Origin: CBDUXT01 sp965371245
GTDB lineage: Bacteria > Planctomycetota > Phycisphaerae > UBA1845
Length of the DNA stretch: 40,632 bases
Reading direction: 5' to 3'
Assembly (NCBI GenBank): GCA_965371245.1
Contig: CBDUXT010000054.1
Coordinates: 1 to 40,632, forward strand
Part shown: positions 33,539-40,632 of the stretch, one piece after another
How positions within the stretch are numbered: position 1 is the first letter of the stretch
Layout of the letters: every line of letters begins with the position of its first letter
Made by a program: the position numbers and the translations under genes
Notes under the pieces: generated by a model
The model's database searches: none
What the model was told of the DNA's origin: nothing
The model's input: only the letters and a program-made list of their open reading frames with translations

Positions 33539-34840
33539 CTAGGGACCTGTCGCCAGGATCTCGGAACGCAGGTCGAGGGCATGGCGAACGACGGCGCGAA
33601 GAAAGTCAGCGGGGTCGGCCGGGGCGAGGCGCGCGTCGGCACGAAGTTCGGTCACGAGTTTGATCGCTTCGCGGTTGAACGCCGCTTGCCGTAAGTCGAA
33701 CAGTAGAGTCGGCTGCGCCGACTCGAAATTGGGCACGAAGCCGGGATCGATCTCGTCGCAGCGTACGAGGAAGAACCCCGCCGCGTGTTCGATGACGTCG
33801 CTCGTGCCCTTCGCGGGAAGCTGGTAAAGCGTCGCCACCGCCGGCTCAAAACGCTCGGTGACACTCCCCTTTTGCACCCAGCCCCAACGTCCACCGTCGA
33901 TTGCGTGGTTGCCGTCGGAGTACTGTTTGGCCACCGTGGTGAACGGTTCGCCGCGTTTGAGATCGGCCTGGGCCGCGCGGATCCGCGCGAGGGCTTGGGC
34001 GCGAGGGTTCTCTGTTTGCGCATCGCCGATAGGGCGCGCGTCGATGCGAACGTCGATCAGCGACATGTGGCGGCTGGCGGGCTTGTGGAGCGAAGGCGCC
34101 TCTCGTTCGAAGGAATCCAGTAGCTCGGCGCGTGTCGGCTCGGACATCTTGGGTTCGACGGACTGCTGCACGAACTTCATCGTGATGATCTGTCGTCTTC
34201 GCTGCTCCATCGCCCCGGCGATGGTCTGACCTTGCGCTTTCAAGGCCTTTGCGTAGCGAAGCTGCCGCCCGCCGTGCTCGGTCGTCACGATCCTCCGAGT
34301 TTCCTGGTCGATGATGTCGGCAACCTGCCGCAGAAACGCCGGAGAGGCACCGAGCGTTGCCTTTTGATAGAGAACGCTCTCTGTTATCTTGTCGTTGACG
34401 AGTTGGTTCCCGCGTTGATTTGCATACGCACGGAAGCCCTCGAAGCTCAAGGACTTCACTTGGCCTGTCAGTTCCTCAAGATGCCCGCGCCACACATCCG
34501 CCGCGCTGATTGTTTCGTTGTTGACACTGAGTTGGTCGAGACGAACCGTGCCAGCCAAGCCTCCTCGAGGGTCCGGCGGGGGGGCGACGGACACGTCGCC
34601 CACGCGCGCCACCGTCGTACGCTCTGAACCGATGGGGATGAAACAGCCGGGCGTAAGGAGCACCGCCAAGATGGCGGCCACCGCGGCTCGCCCGGCACCG
34701 AGCATCGGAAGGTGTCCAAGGAGGGTCACGACATGCCGAGCTGCGACCATAAGGGAGCGATTTCGCGCGCGAAACCGGACCGTTTCCTCACGGGCGCGGT
34801 TCTCAAGGAGCCCTCTTGCGCACGCTCTTGGTTGTGTCAT
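33539..34840 (-). CDS. Parvulin-type (PpiC) peptidyl-prolyl isomerase, lipoprotein
   Basis: A 433-residue protein from ATG 34840, which overlaps the mfd stop (ATGA). A hydrophobic stretch ending in the lipobox LLTPGC (61-66) points to a periplasmic lipoprotein. The C-terminal part is a PpiC rotamase domain: RAAQADLKRGEPFTTVAKQY, DGGRWGWVQKGSV and a final AAGFFLVRCDEI. The helical N-terminal region resembles SurA/PrsA-type chaperone parts. Likely role: folding of exported or outer-membrane proteins, fitting the adjacent barrel gene. If the signal peptide is to be of normal length the true start may be ATG 34705. Confidence 0.8.
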   Translation of the reverse strand: MTQPRACARGLLENRAREETVRFRARNRSLMVAARHVVTLLGHLPMLGAGRAAVAAILAVLLTPGCFIPIGSERTTVARVGDVSVAPPPDPRGGLAGTVRLDQLSVNNETISAADVWRGHLEELTGQVKSLSFEGFRAYANQRGNQLVNDKITESVLYQKATLGASPAFLRQVADIIDQETRRIVTTEHGGRQLRYAKALKAQGQTIAGAMEQRRRQIITMKFVQQSVEPKMSEPTRAELLDSFEREAPSLHKPASRHMSLIDVRIDARPIGDAQTENPRAQALARIRAAQADLKRGEPFTTVAKQYSDGNHAIDGGRWGWVQKGSVTERFEPAVATLYQLPAKGTSDVIEHAAGFFLVRCDEIDPGFVPNFESAQPTLLFDLRQAAFNREAIKLVTELRADARLAPADPADFLRAVVRHALDLRSEILATGP

Positions 34841-37800
34841 TTCGCTGGCTCCGAACGCGACAACGCGCCATCGAACATCTTCCGCAAGACCGTCACGAGC
34901 GTCAACGGCTCCAGGTAGGACGAGGGCGGCCGCCAGTACACAGTTGTGTCGTCGGGCAGGCGCACCGTCCCGGCCGCCTCGGCAAACAGAGGTTCCGCCA
35001 GGGGAAGATTCTCGATCGAGAAAATCACGTCCGGCGGGCGAAGGCTGATGGAAACGAGCCCGAATCGTCGGGCATGGACGCGAATCTCCGCCAAGTCGAG
35101 CAGCCCACGAACCTCCTTGGGGTGCGGTCCGAAAGCGTCGGTCAGGTCCTCTTCCAGCCGGCGCAGGTCCCCCTCCGTGTGGCAGGACACGATCCGCCGG
35201 TGAACCTCGAGCCGGGCACGATCGTGGGCGATGTAGCGTTGGGGAAGGGTGGCACCAACGTTCAGGTCGAGCTGAACGGGAGGGGGAATGGGGTCCGGTT
35301 CGTCTCGCAGCCGTCGCACGGCCTGGTTCAGCAGGCTGCAATACATCTCGTAGCCTACGGATGCGATGTGCCCACTCTGCTCTCGCCCGAGGAGGTTGCC
35401 CGTGCCGCGGATTTCCAGGTCGCGCATCGCGATGCGAAACCCGGCACCTAGCTCGCTGAACTCTTCGATCGTTTTGAGACGGTCCGCGGCCTTCCTTGTC
35501 GGCGGGCGATCGGGCGAGAGCAACAGGTAGCAGTAGGCCCGATGGTCCGACCGCCCGACCCGCCCACGAAGCTGGTGCAAGTCCGCAAGTCCGAATCGCT
35601 CGGCCCGGTTGATGAAGATCGTGTTGACGGTCGGAATATCAATTCCGCTCTCGATGATGGTCGTGGCCACCAGGATGTCGGCCTCGCGCCGCAGGAACTT
35701 GCGCATGATGTGTTCCAACTCATGCGCCGCCATCCGGCCGTGTGCGTGGACGATGCGCGCCTCTGGTACGATTTGCCGGATTTGGTCCGCCATCGCCGCG
35801 ATCGAGTTGACGAAGTTGTGGATGAAGTACACTTGGCCGTCGCGGTTCAACTCGCGAAGTACAGCGCTGCGGATCAGGTCTCGGTTGAACGCAACCACCT
35901 GCGTGGCGATCGATCGACGATCGATCGGCGGCGTTTGCAGCGAGCTGATGTCGCGCAAACCCATCAGCGACATGTGCAGCGTTCGTGGGATCGGGGTGGC
36001 GGTAAGCGTCAGAATGTCCACGGTTTCCCGCATGGCCCTCAGACGCTCCTTGTGTTCCACGCCGAACCGCTGCTCCTCGTCAATGATCGCGAGTCCCAGG
36101 TCCGCGAACGAAACGTCTTTGCTGACCAGGCGGTGCGTCCCGATCACAATGTCGATTTGGCCCTTCTTGAGCTGATCGATGATGCGCGCCTGCTCCGCGC
36201 CCGTGCGAAAGCGAGACAGGCACGCGATCGAAAACGGGTACTCGGCCATTCGCTCACGGAAGGTCAGATAGTGCTGCTCGGCCAGCACCGTCGTCGGCAC
36301 AAGCAGCGCCACCTGCCGCCCGTACTCGACGACCTTGAACGCCGCGCGCATCGCCAGCTCCGTCTTGCCGTACCCGACGTCGCCGCACACAAGCCGATCC
36401 ATCGGGCGCACCCGCTGCAAGTCGTCGCGAATCTCGCCGGCAACGAGAAGCTGGTCCTCCGTTTCCTGGTAGGGAAACGCAGCCTCGAACTCGCCCTGCC
36501 ACTGCGTGTCTGGAGGAAAAGCGAGCCCGACGGCGGCCTCGCGCGTCGCCTGGACGCGCAACAGCGATTCGGCAAGCTCCGCCACGGCATCCGCCGCCTG
36601 AGCCTTTGCCGTGACCCATCGCTTGCCGCCGATCTTGGACAGCTCGGGCCGTCGCCCGCCCGCCCCGATGTATTTCTGAACCAGATCAACCTGCGAACAC
36701 GGAACATAGACCCTCGACTGCTCGGCGAATTCCAGCGTGAGGTATTCCTCGTTGGCGCGCGCCTCCCCTCGTTGCATCATCTTGAGACCGCGATAGACGC
36801 CGATGCCGTGAACGGCGTGGACGACGACGTCTCCGGGCCTCAGGTCCGTCCAGGTTTCCAGCGGCTGCCCGGCGTGCGTTCGCCGCACGCGACGTCGTTG
36901 GCGGTGGCGATGGAATATCTCATGGTGCGAGACCACCAACGTCCCACGGGAGGACCAGTCGAACCCCCGATGCAGGATGCCAAGATGGGTGTGAACCGAT
37001 GGAGGTGGCTCCGAGGCGCGGTTCGACGCCTCGGCAATCATATCGAGCAGCCGGTCACGCTCCCCGGCCGTATCGCACACGATGTGGACCTCGTGGTCTC
37101 GTCCGATCGTGCAAAGCTCATCGACCGCGGCCGACGCATCGCCCTCGAAACGCGACAGCGACCGTACGGGAAACTCGTACCGATCCTCGTCGCCCGTCGC
37201 GGCCGGCGGAAAGGCCGACAGGTGCAACTGTGGAAAGGCGCAAAGGCGGCCCAGAACGTTGGCCACTTCAAACAGAAACTCGGATGGGCCGATGCGCCGG
37301 TGGATCGTTTCCCCCATGGTCTGGATGTCAGAGGCTTCGTCGAGAACGATGAGAGTATCGGCCGGTAGGTACGTGACCAGGTCGGTGGTGTCCGTGCCGC
37401 GGGCTACGGGCTCTTGGGGCAACGCGGCCAACGACACGGCCGTCAGCGTCTCGATGGATCGTTGCGTCCCGACATCGAACCGGCGGATGGACTCCACCTC
37501 GTCGTCGAAGAATTGAATCCGAAAGGGGGTTACTTCGCCCGGAGCGAACAGGTCAACGATATCGCCGCGGCGGGCCACGTCGCCAGGCGTCTCCACGAGA
37601 TCCAAGCGGCCGAAGCCCCGGTCGATCGCCCAGGCGACGAGCGCTTCTGGAGATCGGGCGGCCAGGTTGCCATCGTTGCCGCCCCGTGCCATGTGTAGCG
37701 TGTTGCGATCGAGCACGGCCGGGGAGGGCACGGGCTGCATCAGCGCTTGGATCGGAGCGACAACAACCACTGACGGTTCGCGGGCACTTTCGCCCGCGCG

Positions 37801-38130
37801 AAGGCGGCCGAGGAAGGTGCATACGCGGAGCCGCTCCGCCTCAATCTCGCCGCTGGCGGCCCCTTCCCCTGCGATCGTCTCCCACGCGGGGAATATCTCA
37901 CAGGTTCGTCCGAGAAAGAGCTCCAGGTCTTCACGGGTCGCGTCGGCTCGTTCAACGTGGGCGGTGACGTAGACGACCAACCGTGGGGCCGAGCACGCGG
38001 TCAGCGCCGTCAGCATGGGCGCGGATGATCCCCAAAGACCGGACGCGTGGACCACACCCGTAAGCCGGGTCAGCCGCTTGGTCAGGTCCCCAATGCCAGG
38101 ATCGTCCGCGATGGAAGGAATGGCCACCAC
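34837..38130 (-). CDS. mfd: Transcription-repair coupling factor Mfd
   Basis: Mfd removes RNA polymerase stalled at lesions and recruits UvrA. The 1097-residue protein has an N-terminal UvrB-like region, the RNA polymerase interaction domain (about 430-490, PGDVVVHAVHGIGVYRGL), and a RecG-like motor with CGDVGYGKTE (about 582-591), DEEQRFGVEHKERL, TATPIPRTLHMSL, TTIIESGIDIPTVNT and HQLRGRVGRSDHRAYCY, then the TRCF C-terminal domain. Length is near the usual 1100-1150. The start is GTG 38130; a -10-like TAAGAT ends ten bases upstream. Confidence 0.96.
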   Translation of the reverse strand: MVAIPSIADDPGIGDLTKRLTRLTGVVHASGLWGSSAPMLTALTACSAPRLVVYVTAHVERADATREDLELFLGRTCEIFPAWETIAGEGAASGEIEAERLRVCTFLGRLRAGESAREPSVVVVAPIQALMQPVPSPAVLDRNTLHMARGGNDGNLAARSPEALVAWAIDRGFGRLDLVETPGDVARRGDIVDLFAPGEVTPFRIQFFDDEVESIRRFDVGTQRSIETLTAVSLAALPQEPVARGTDTTDLVTYLPADTLIVLDEASDIQTMGETIHRRIGPSEFLFEVANVLGRLCAFPQLHLSAFPPAATGDEDRYEFPVRSLSRFEGDASAAVDELCTIGRDHEVHIVCDTAGERDRLLDMIAEASNRASEPPPSVHTHLGILHRGFDWSSRGTLVVSHHEIFHRHRQRRRVRRTHAGQPLETWTDLRPGDVVVHAVHGIGVYRGLKMMQRGEARANEEYLTLEFAEQSRVYVPCSQVDLVQKYIGAGGRRPELSKIGGKRWVTAKAQAADAVAELAESLLRVQATREAAVGLAFPPDTQWQGEFEAAFPYQETEDQLLVAGEIRDDLQRVRPMDRLVCGDVGYGKTELAMRAAFKVVEYGRQVALLVPTTVLAEQHYLTFRERMAEYPFSIACLSRFRTGAEQARIIDQLKKGQIDIVIGTHRLVSKDVSFADLGLAIIDEEQRFGVEHKERLRAMRETVDILTLTATPIPRTLHMSLMGLRDISSLQTPPIDRRSIATQVVAFNRDLIRSAVLRELNRDGQVYFIHNFVNSIAAMADQIRQIVPEARIVHAHGRMAAHELEHIMRKFLRREADILVATTIIESGIDIPTVNTIFINRAERFGLADLHQLRGRVGRSDHRAYCYLLLSPDRPPTRKAADRLKTIEEFSELGAGFRIAMRDLEIRGTGNLLGREQSGHIASVGYEMYCSLLNQAVRRLRDEPDPIPPPVQLDLNVGATLPQRYIAHDRARLEVHRRIVSCHTEGDLRRLEEDLTDAFGPHPKEVRGLLDLAEIRVHARRFGLVSISLRPPDVIFSIENLPLAEPLFAEAAGTVRLPDDTTVYWRPPSSYLEPLTLVTVLRKMFDGALSRSEPAK

Positions 38131-38139
38131 GCGCGCGGC

Positions 38140-38167
38140 ATCTTAGGGAAACGCCCGGCAATAACAA
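38140..38167 (-). promoter_or_regulatory. Putative mfd promoter
   Basis: On the minus strand TTGTTA (38167-38162), 16 bp and TAAGAT (38145-38140). Only nine bases separate the -10 from the GTG start, implying a leaderless or nearly leaderless transcript. Confidence 0.35.
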
Positions 38168-38405
38168 CCCACGGTTGCGTCGGCTCTACCGGTCCGGCCT
38201 CGACATGTTCCAACAACTACCGACAGCGATGTGCTGGCAGCCTGCCGACAGGGCTACTATGCTCAATGGACGGTGGTCGCACGGCGTCACGGCGCGAGTT
38301 GGGTGGGTCGGCTTGAACGACCGATTCTTGCCGGCCGGGTGGTTCACTTCTCGTCCGGATCGCATCGGTACCCAATCAACCACCGGGACATATTTGGAGA
38401 GTTCG

Positions 38406-40286
38406 ATGAAGCGTTCAACGACGCGGCTGTTTGCCTTTGTTTCTTGTGTCTTGTTTCCCGTGGTCGGATCCATGGGACAACTTCCCGACCGGTTCACGCT
38501 TGGGCGGTACATCCCCGGCGATGTCTTTCTCTACGTGAACGGCGCGGGAAACCCTGAGCGAGAGTGGTTGGACCAGCAGTGGATGGAGGTGTTCGACGCG
38601 CTACGGGCTACGGGCCTCGAACGCGACATTGCCTCCCTGTTGCTTGCCAAAGCGGACGACCAGGGAAGGGCCGACGCCAAAGCGGACATCACCAAATGGG
38701 CTGAGCTGATCCATGCGGTCGGTTGGCACGACTTGATGGCCGAGGAGATCGCCTTCGCCGAGCGCTTCGCACCCGGTCCCGTCGGGGCGGAATACTTCCT
38801 GCTCGCCCGGGGTAAGGCCGGCACGGTCGAAAAGAACATGGCCGGCTTGGTCGTTGTTCTAAAGGAACTCGCGGCGTTGAGCGAACAGGTGACCCTTTCC
38901 GCCCGGGTAGAGGGCGACGCCACGGTTTGGTCGCTGGACTTGGGGCACGTGTTGGTTCCCCAGTTCTTCCGAAAGGGAGACATCATCGGGGTGGTCAGCG
39001 ACCCCGGCGCCTTCAAGGAGGTCGTCACCCTGATGAGCGGAAGAACCGATCGGGCGCCGATCGCCTCCGCACCGCGATTTCAAGTCGCGCTCAAGAAGGT
39101 CAAGGCTCCTGAAGACCTCGTCGGCTTCTTCGACGCCAAGGCGTTCCTCGCCGACATGGACCGGCTGCTCAAGAGCAAACAGGCGGAGGGCGAAGATGAC
39201 GGCGCCGAGGGCCGAATCGCGATGGCGATTGCGACGGTCCTCAGAATGGTTGATGTGGTGGACTACGGCATCGTCAGCGTCGAGACCGACGGCCACCGCA
39301 CACGGACGCACATGGTCACCGAGCTACAAGCGGCCCGCCGGGCGTCCAAACTCGCCTCCTGCTGTCTCGATCGAAGACTGTTCAAGCGCTTCGACGAGTT
39401 CATTCCGGCCGACGCCACGGGCTTTAAGTTGACTGGCCTGGTCGATGTGGAGAAGGCCTACGGCCTCATTCTTGACTTTATCAAGCACGAGATTCCGGGC
39501 GGCGAAGACATGGTTCAAAACATGAACGGCATGATGGGTGCCTTCGGCTTCGACCCACAGCGTGACCTCTTTAGCTGGTGGAGCGGGGAGATGATTAGCA
39601 TCTCCATGCCTCCGGTCGTGGTTACGCCCATGGGTGGCAGCGACACGGTCACGATGATCCGCGTCAAGGATCCGAAGATCGCCTCTGAGAAGATCAACGC
39701 GGGTCTTGATTTCCTATCCGGCATGCTCCAGGCACAGGGACAAGCCGTGCTGGTCACGCCGACCGATATCGATGGCGTCGAGGGCTTCAAGACGGTGACG
39801 CATCCCAACCCCTTCATCGCGATGCTCTTTCGCCCCGTCATCGGCGTCCGAGGAGACTGGCTCATCATCGGCACGTCGCCGGCCGCGATCGGAAAATGCC
39901 TCGCCGTGCAGGCAGGAAAGGCCCGTTCGATCCGGGACAACCCCCGGTTCAAGGAGGAGGGCCTCATGCCAAGCGGCCCGGTCCTCTCGGCCTCGTTCAC
40001 CGACACCTCGAAACTCGGCCACGAGATCGGTCAAAGGATCACAATGGCCGGGATCATGGGGGGGGTCGTGGCAGGAGGCATCGAGGATGCCGAGGAGAAG
40101 AGAACAGTCCAGAAACTCATGACGACGGTGATGAAGCTTGGGCCGGTGTTTCAGAAGCTGGACTTCTTCAGCTCCAAGGCGTCGATGACTTCCTACGACG
40201 GCGCGACAACGGTGCGCACGGAAAGCGTCGTCACCTACAAGGATCTCCAGATCGGAGGAGCAAAGACCGCTAAGGCGAAGAGATAG
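38406..40286 (+). CDS. Secreted protein of unknown function, possibly DUF3352-like
   Basis: A 626-residue protein with a signal peptide (1-24, ending VVGSMG). The mature part alternates mixed alpha/beta segments; FLYVNGAGNPEREWLDQQW near the start and repeated blocks about surface values (e.g. FDPQRDLFSWWSGEM, GDWLIIGTSPAAIGKCL) resemble DUF3352-type exported proteins common in planctomycetes. That family link is only by eye. GGAG six bases upstream of ATG 38406 supports the start and excludes the longer frame from 38175. It stands divergent from mfd. Confidence 0.7.
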   Translation: MKRSTTRLFAFVSCVLFPVVGSMGQLPDRFTLGRYIPGDVFLYVNGAGNPEREWLDQQWMEVFDALRATGLERDIASLLLAKADDQGRADAKADITKWAELIHAVGWHDLMAEEIAFAERFAPGPVGAEYFLLARGKAGTVEKNMAGLVVVLKELAALSEQVTLSARVEGDATVWSLDLGHVLVPQFFRKGDIIGVVSDPGAFKEVVTLMSGRTDRAPIASAPRFQVALKKVKAPEDLVGFFDAKAFLADMDRLLKSKQAEGEDDGAEGRIAMAIATVLRMVDVVDYGIVSVETDGHRTRTHMVTELQAARRASKLASCCLDRRLFKRFDEFIPADATGFKLTGLVDVEKAYGLILDFIKHEIPGGEDMVQNMNGMMGAFGFDPQRDLFSWWSGEMISISMPPVVVTPMGGSDTVTMIRVKDPKIASEKINAGLDFLSGMLQAQGQAVLVTPTDIDGVEGFKTVTHPNPFIAMLFRPVIGVRGDWLIIGTSPAAIGKCLAVQAGKARSIRDNPRFKEEGLMPSGPVLSASFTDTSKLGHEIGQRITMAGIMGGVVAGGIEDAEEKRTVQKLMTTVMKLGPVFQKLDFFSSKASMTSYDGATTVRTESVVTYKDLQIGGAKTAKAKR

Positions 40287-40324
40287 GTACGGCGTGCTGC
40301 GGCTGCTCTCGGCCGGTAGATGAA

Positions 40325-40632
40325 GTGAAACATGTGATCCTCATCCCAATGTTGTTCTCGGCAACAGTTGTCGTTGCGCAGAGCAAGACAGAGGAAGAGA
40401 CGGTCCCCACAATCTCGCAGTCGTTCGAGGGGAACTGGATCTGGCGCTCCCCCAAGACGGTCACGGGTAAGGGTGGCGACGTCGTCGTGGAACTGCGAGA
40501 AACCGGAGACTCGTGGACCATTACGCTGACCTCAATCTATTACGACTCTCGAAACACCGGCCGGGCTACTGTGCATGGCCGAATGGCACTGCCGCTGTTT
40601 CTGAGGCGTGAACGCGGTTGCGTATCGGCTGG
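40325..40632 (+). CDS. Secreted protein, 5' part only (runs off the window)
   Basis: GTG 40325 opens a frame that is still open at the end, 102 codons so far. The first 19 residues (VKHVILIPMLFSATVVVAQ, with M for the initiator) form a clear signal peptide. The mature start has FEGNWIWRSPKTV and VVVELRETGDSWTITLTS, suggesting a beta-rich domain. No family is recognised. The last 54 bases are the right copy of the contig-terminal inverted repeat, so the final 18 codons may belong to a repeated sequence rather than to this gene. Confidence 0.6.
   Translation, partial: MKHVILIPMLFSATVVVAQSKTEEETVPTISQSFEGNWIWRSPKTVTGKGGDVVVELRETGDSWTITLTSIYYDSRNTGRATVHGRMALPLFLRRERGCVSA
40579..40632. repeat. 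Contig-terminal inverted repeat, right copy
   Basis: Exact reverse complement of 3-56, located at the open end of the last gene. Confidence 0.9.

Noticed and set aside
33157..33642. 161-residue minus-strand ORF between the isomerase and barrel genes
   Set aside because: It overlaps the PpiC gene in another frame, has mixed codon use and no recognisable motif, although a short part looks protein-like.
34841..35341. N-terminal extension of the PpiC gene into mfd
   Set aside because: Proline/arginine-rich shadow of mfd in another frame; the ATGA overlap gives a better start.
35542..37368. 608-residue plus-strand frame opposite mfd
   Set aside because: mfd motifs occupy the other strand throughout; the frame is a GC-driven shadow.
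1..40632. CRISPR arrays, prophage genes, toxin-antitoxin or defence islands
   Set aside because: No regularly spaced repeats, phage structural genes or defence motifs were found on reading the window.

Overview
The window looks like a chromosomal contig from a high-GC diderm bacterium, most likely a planctomycete of the Phycisphaerae type. This rests on an intact division and cell wall (dcw) cluster that runs mraZ-rsmH-ftsL/I-murEF-mraY-ftsW-murGCB-ddl-ftsQ and then stops without ftsA or ftsZ. It also rests on a very large secreted BNR/sortilin-like protein, an outer-membrane barrel gene, weak Shine-Dalgarno use and RAYT/REP-like repeats. The assignment comes from gene content only; no marker gene search was possible.

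Layout. Positions 3-56 are a perfect inverted copy of the last 54 bases of the window. Next comes a REP-associated tyrosine transposase (RAYT) with 17-bp inverted repeats, whose right end supplies the present start codon of a GNAT acetyltransferase. Then follow miaA, an ABC-2 exporter pair and a GT4 glycosyltransferase (to 5678). The dcw cluster occupies 5968-22056, all on the + strand with short gaps or overlaps. It encodes the cytoplasmic and membrane steps from UDP-MurNAc (murC, murE, murF, ddl, murB) through lipid I/II (mraY, murG) to polymerisation and cross-linking (ftsW, ftsI), plus the bitopic divisome parts FtsL and FtsQ and a LysM membrane protein. Where ftsA/ftsZ would be expected there are two related multi-pass membrane proteins (22267-23862).

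Downstream are a sugar-phosphate isomerase-like TIM barrel, a 1372-residue secreted propeller protein carrying PDZ, EF-hand and beta-sandwich-like inserts, a frameshifted RHS remnant with hairpins, and purD. On the minus strand lie a tiny 40-aa secretory/lipoprotein-like peptide, an outer-membrane beta-barrel, a parvulin-type lipoprotein translationally coupled to mfd, and mfd itself. The window ends with a secreted 626-aa protein and the 5' part of another secreted protein running off the edge on the + strand.

Regulation visible in the sequence: a TTGTGC-N17-TATGAA promoter before mraZ with two GTGG repeats 10 bp apart in the spacer (candidate MraZ operator), and several -10-like hexamers so close to start codons that leaderless or near-leaderless transcripts are suggested (murE, the first membrane gene after ftsQ, mfd). 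No tRNA, rRNA, CRISPR array or known riboswitch was recognised. No clear new defence-like system was seen. The most unusual items are the modular propeller protein, the membrane-protein pair replacing ftsAZ, and the RAYT insertion at the GNAT start.
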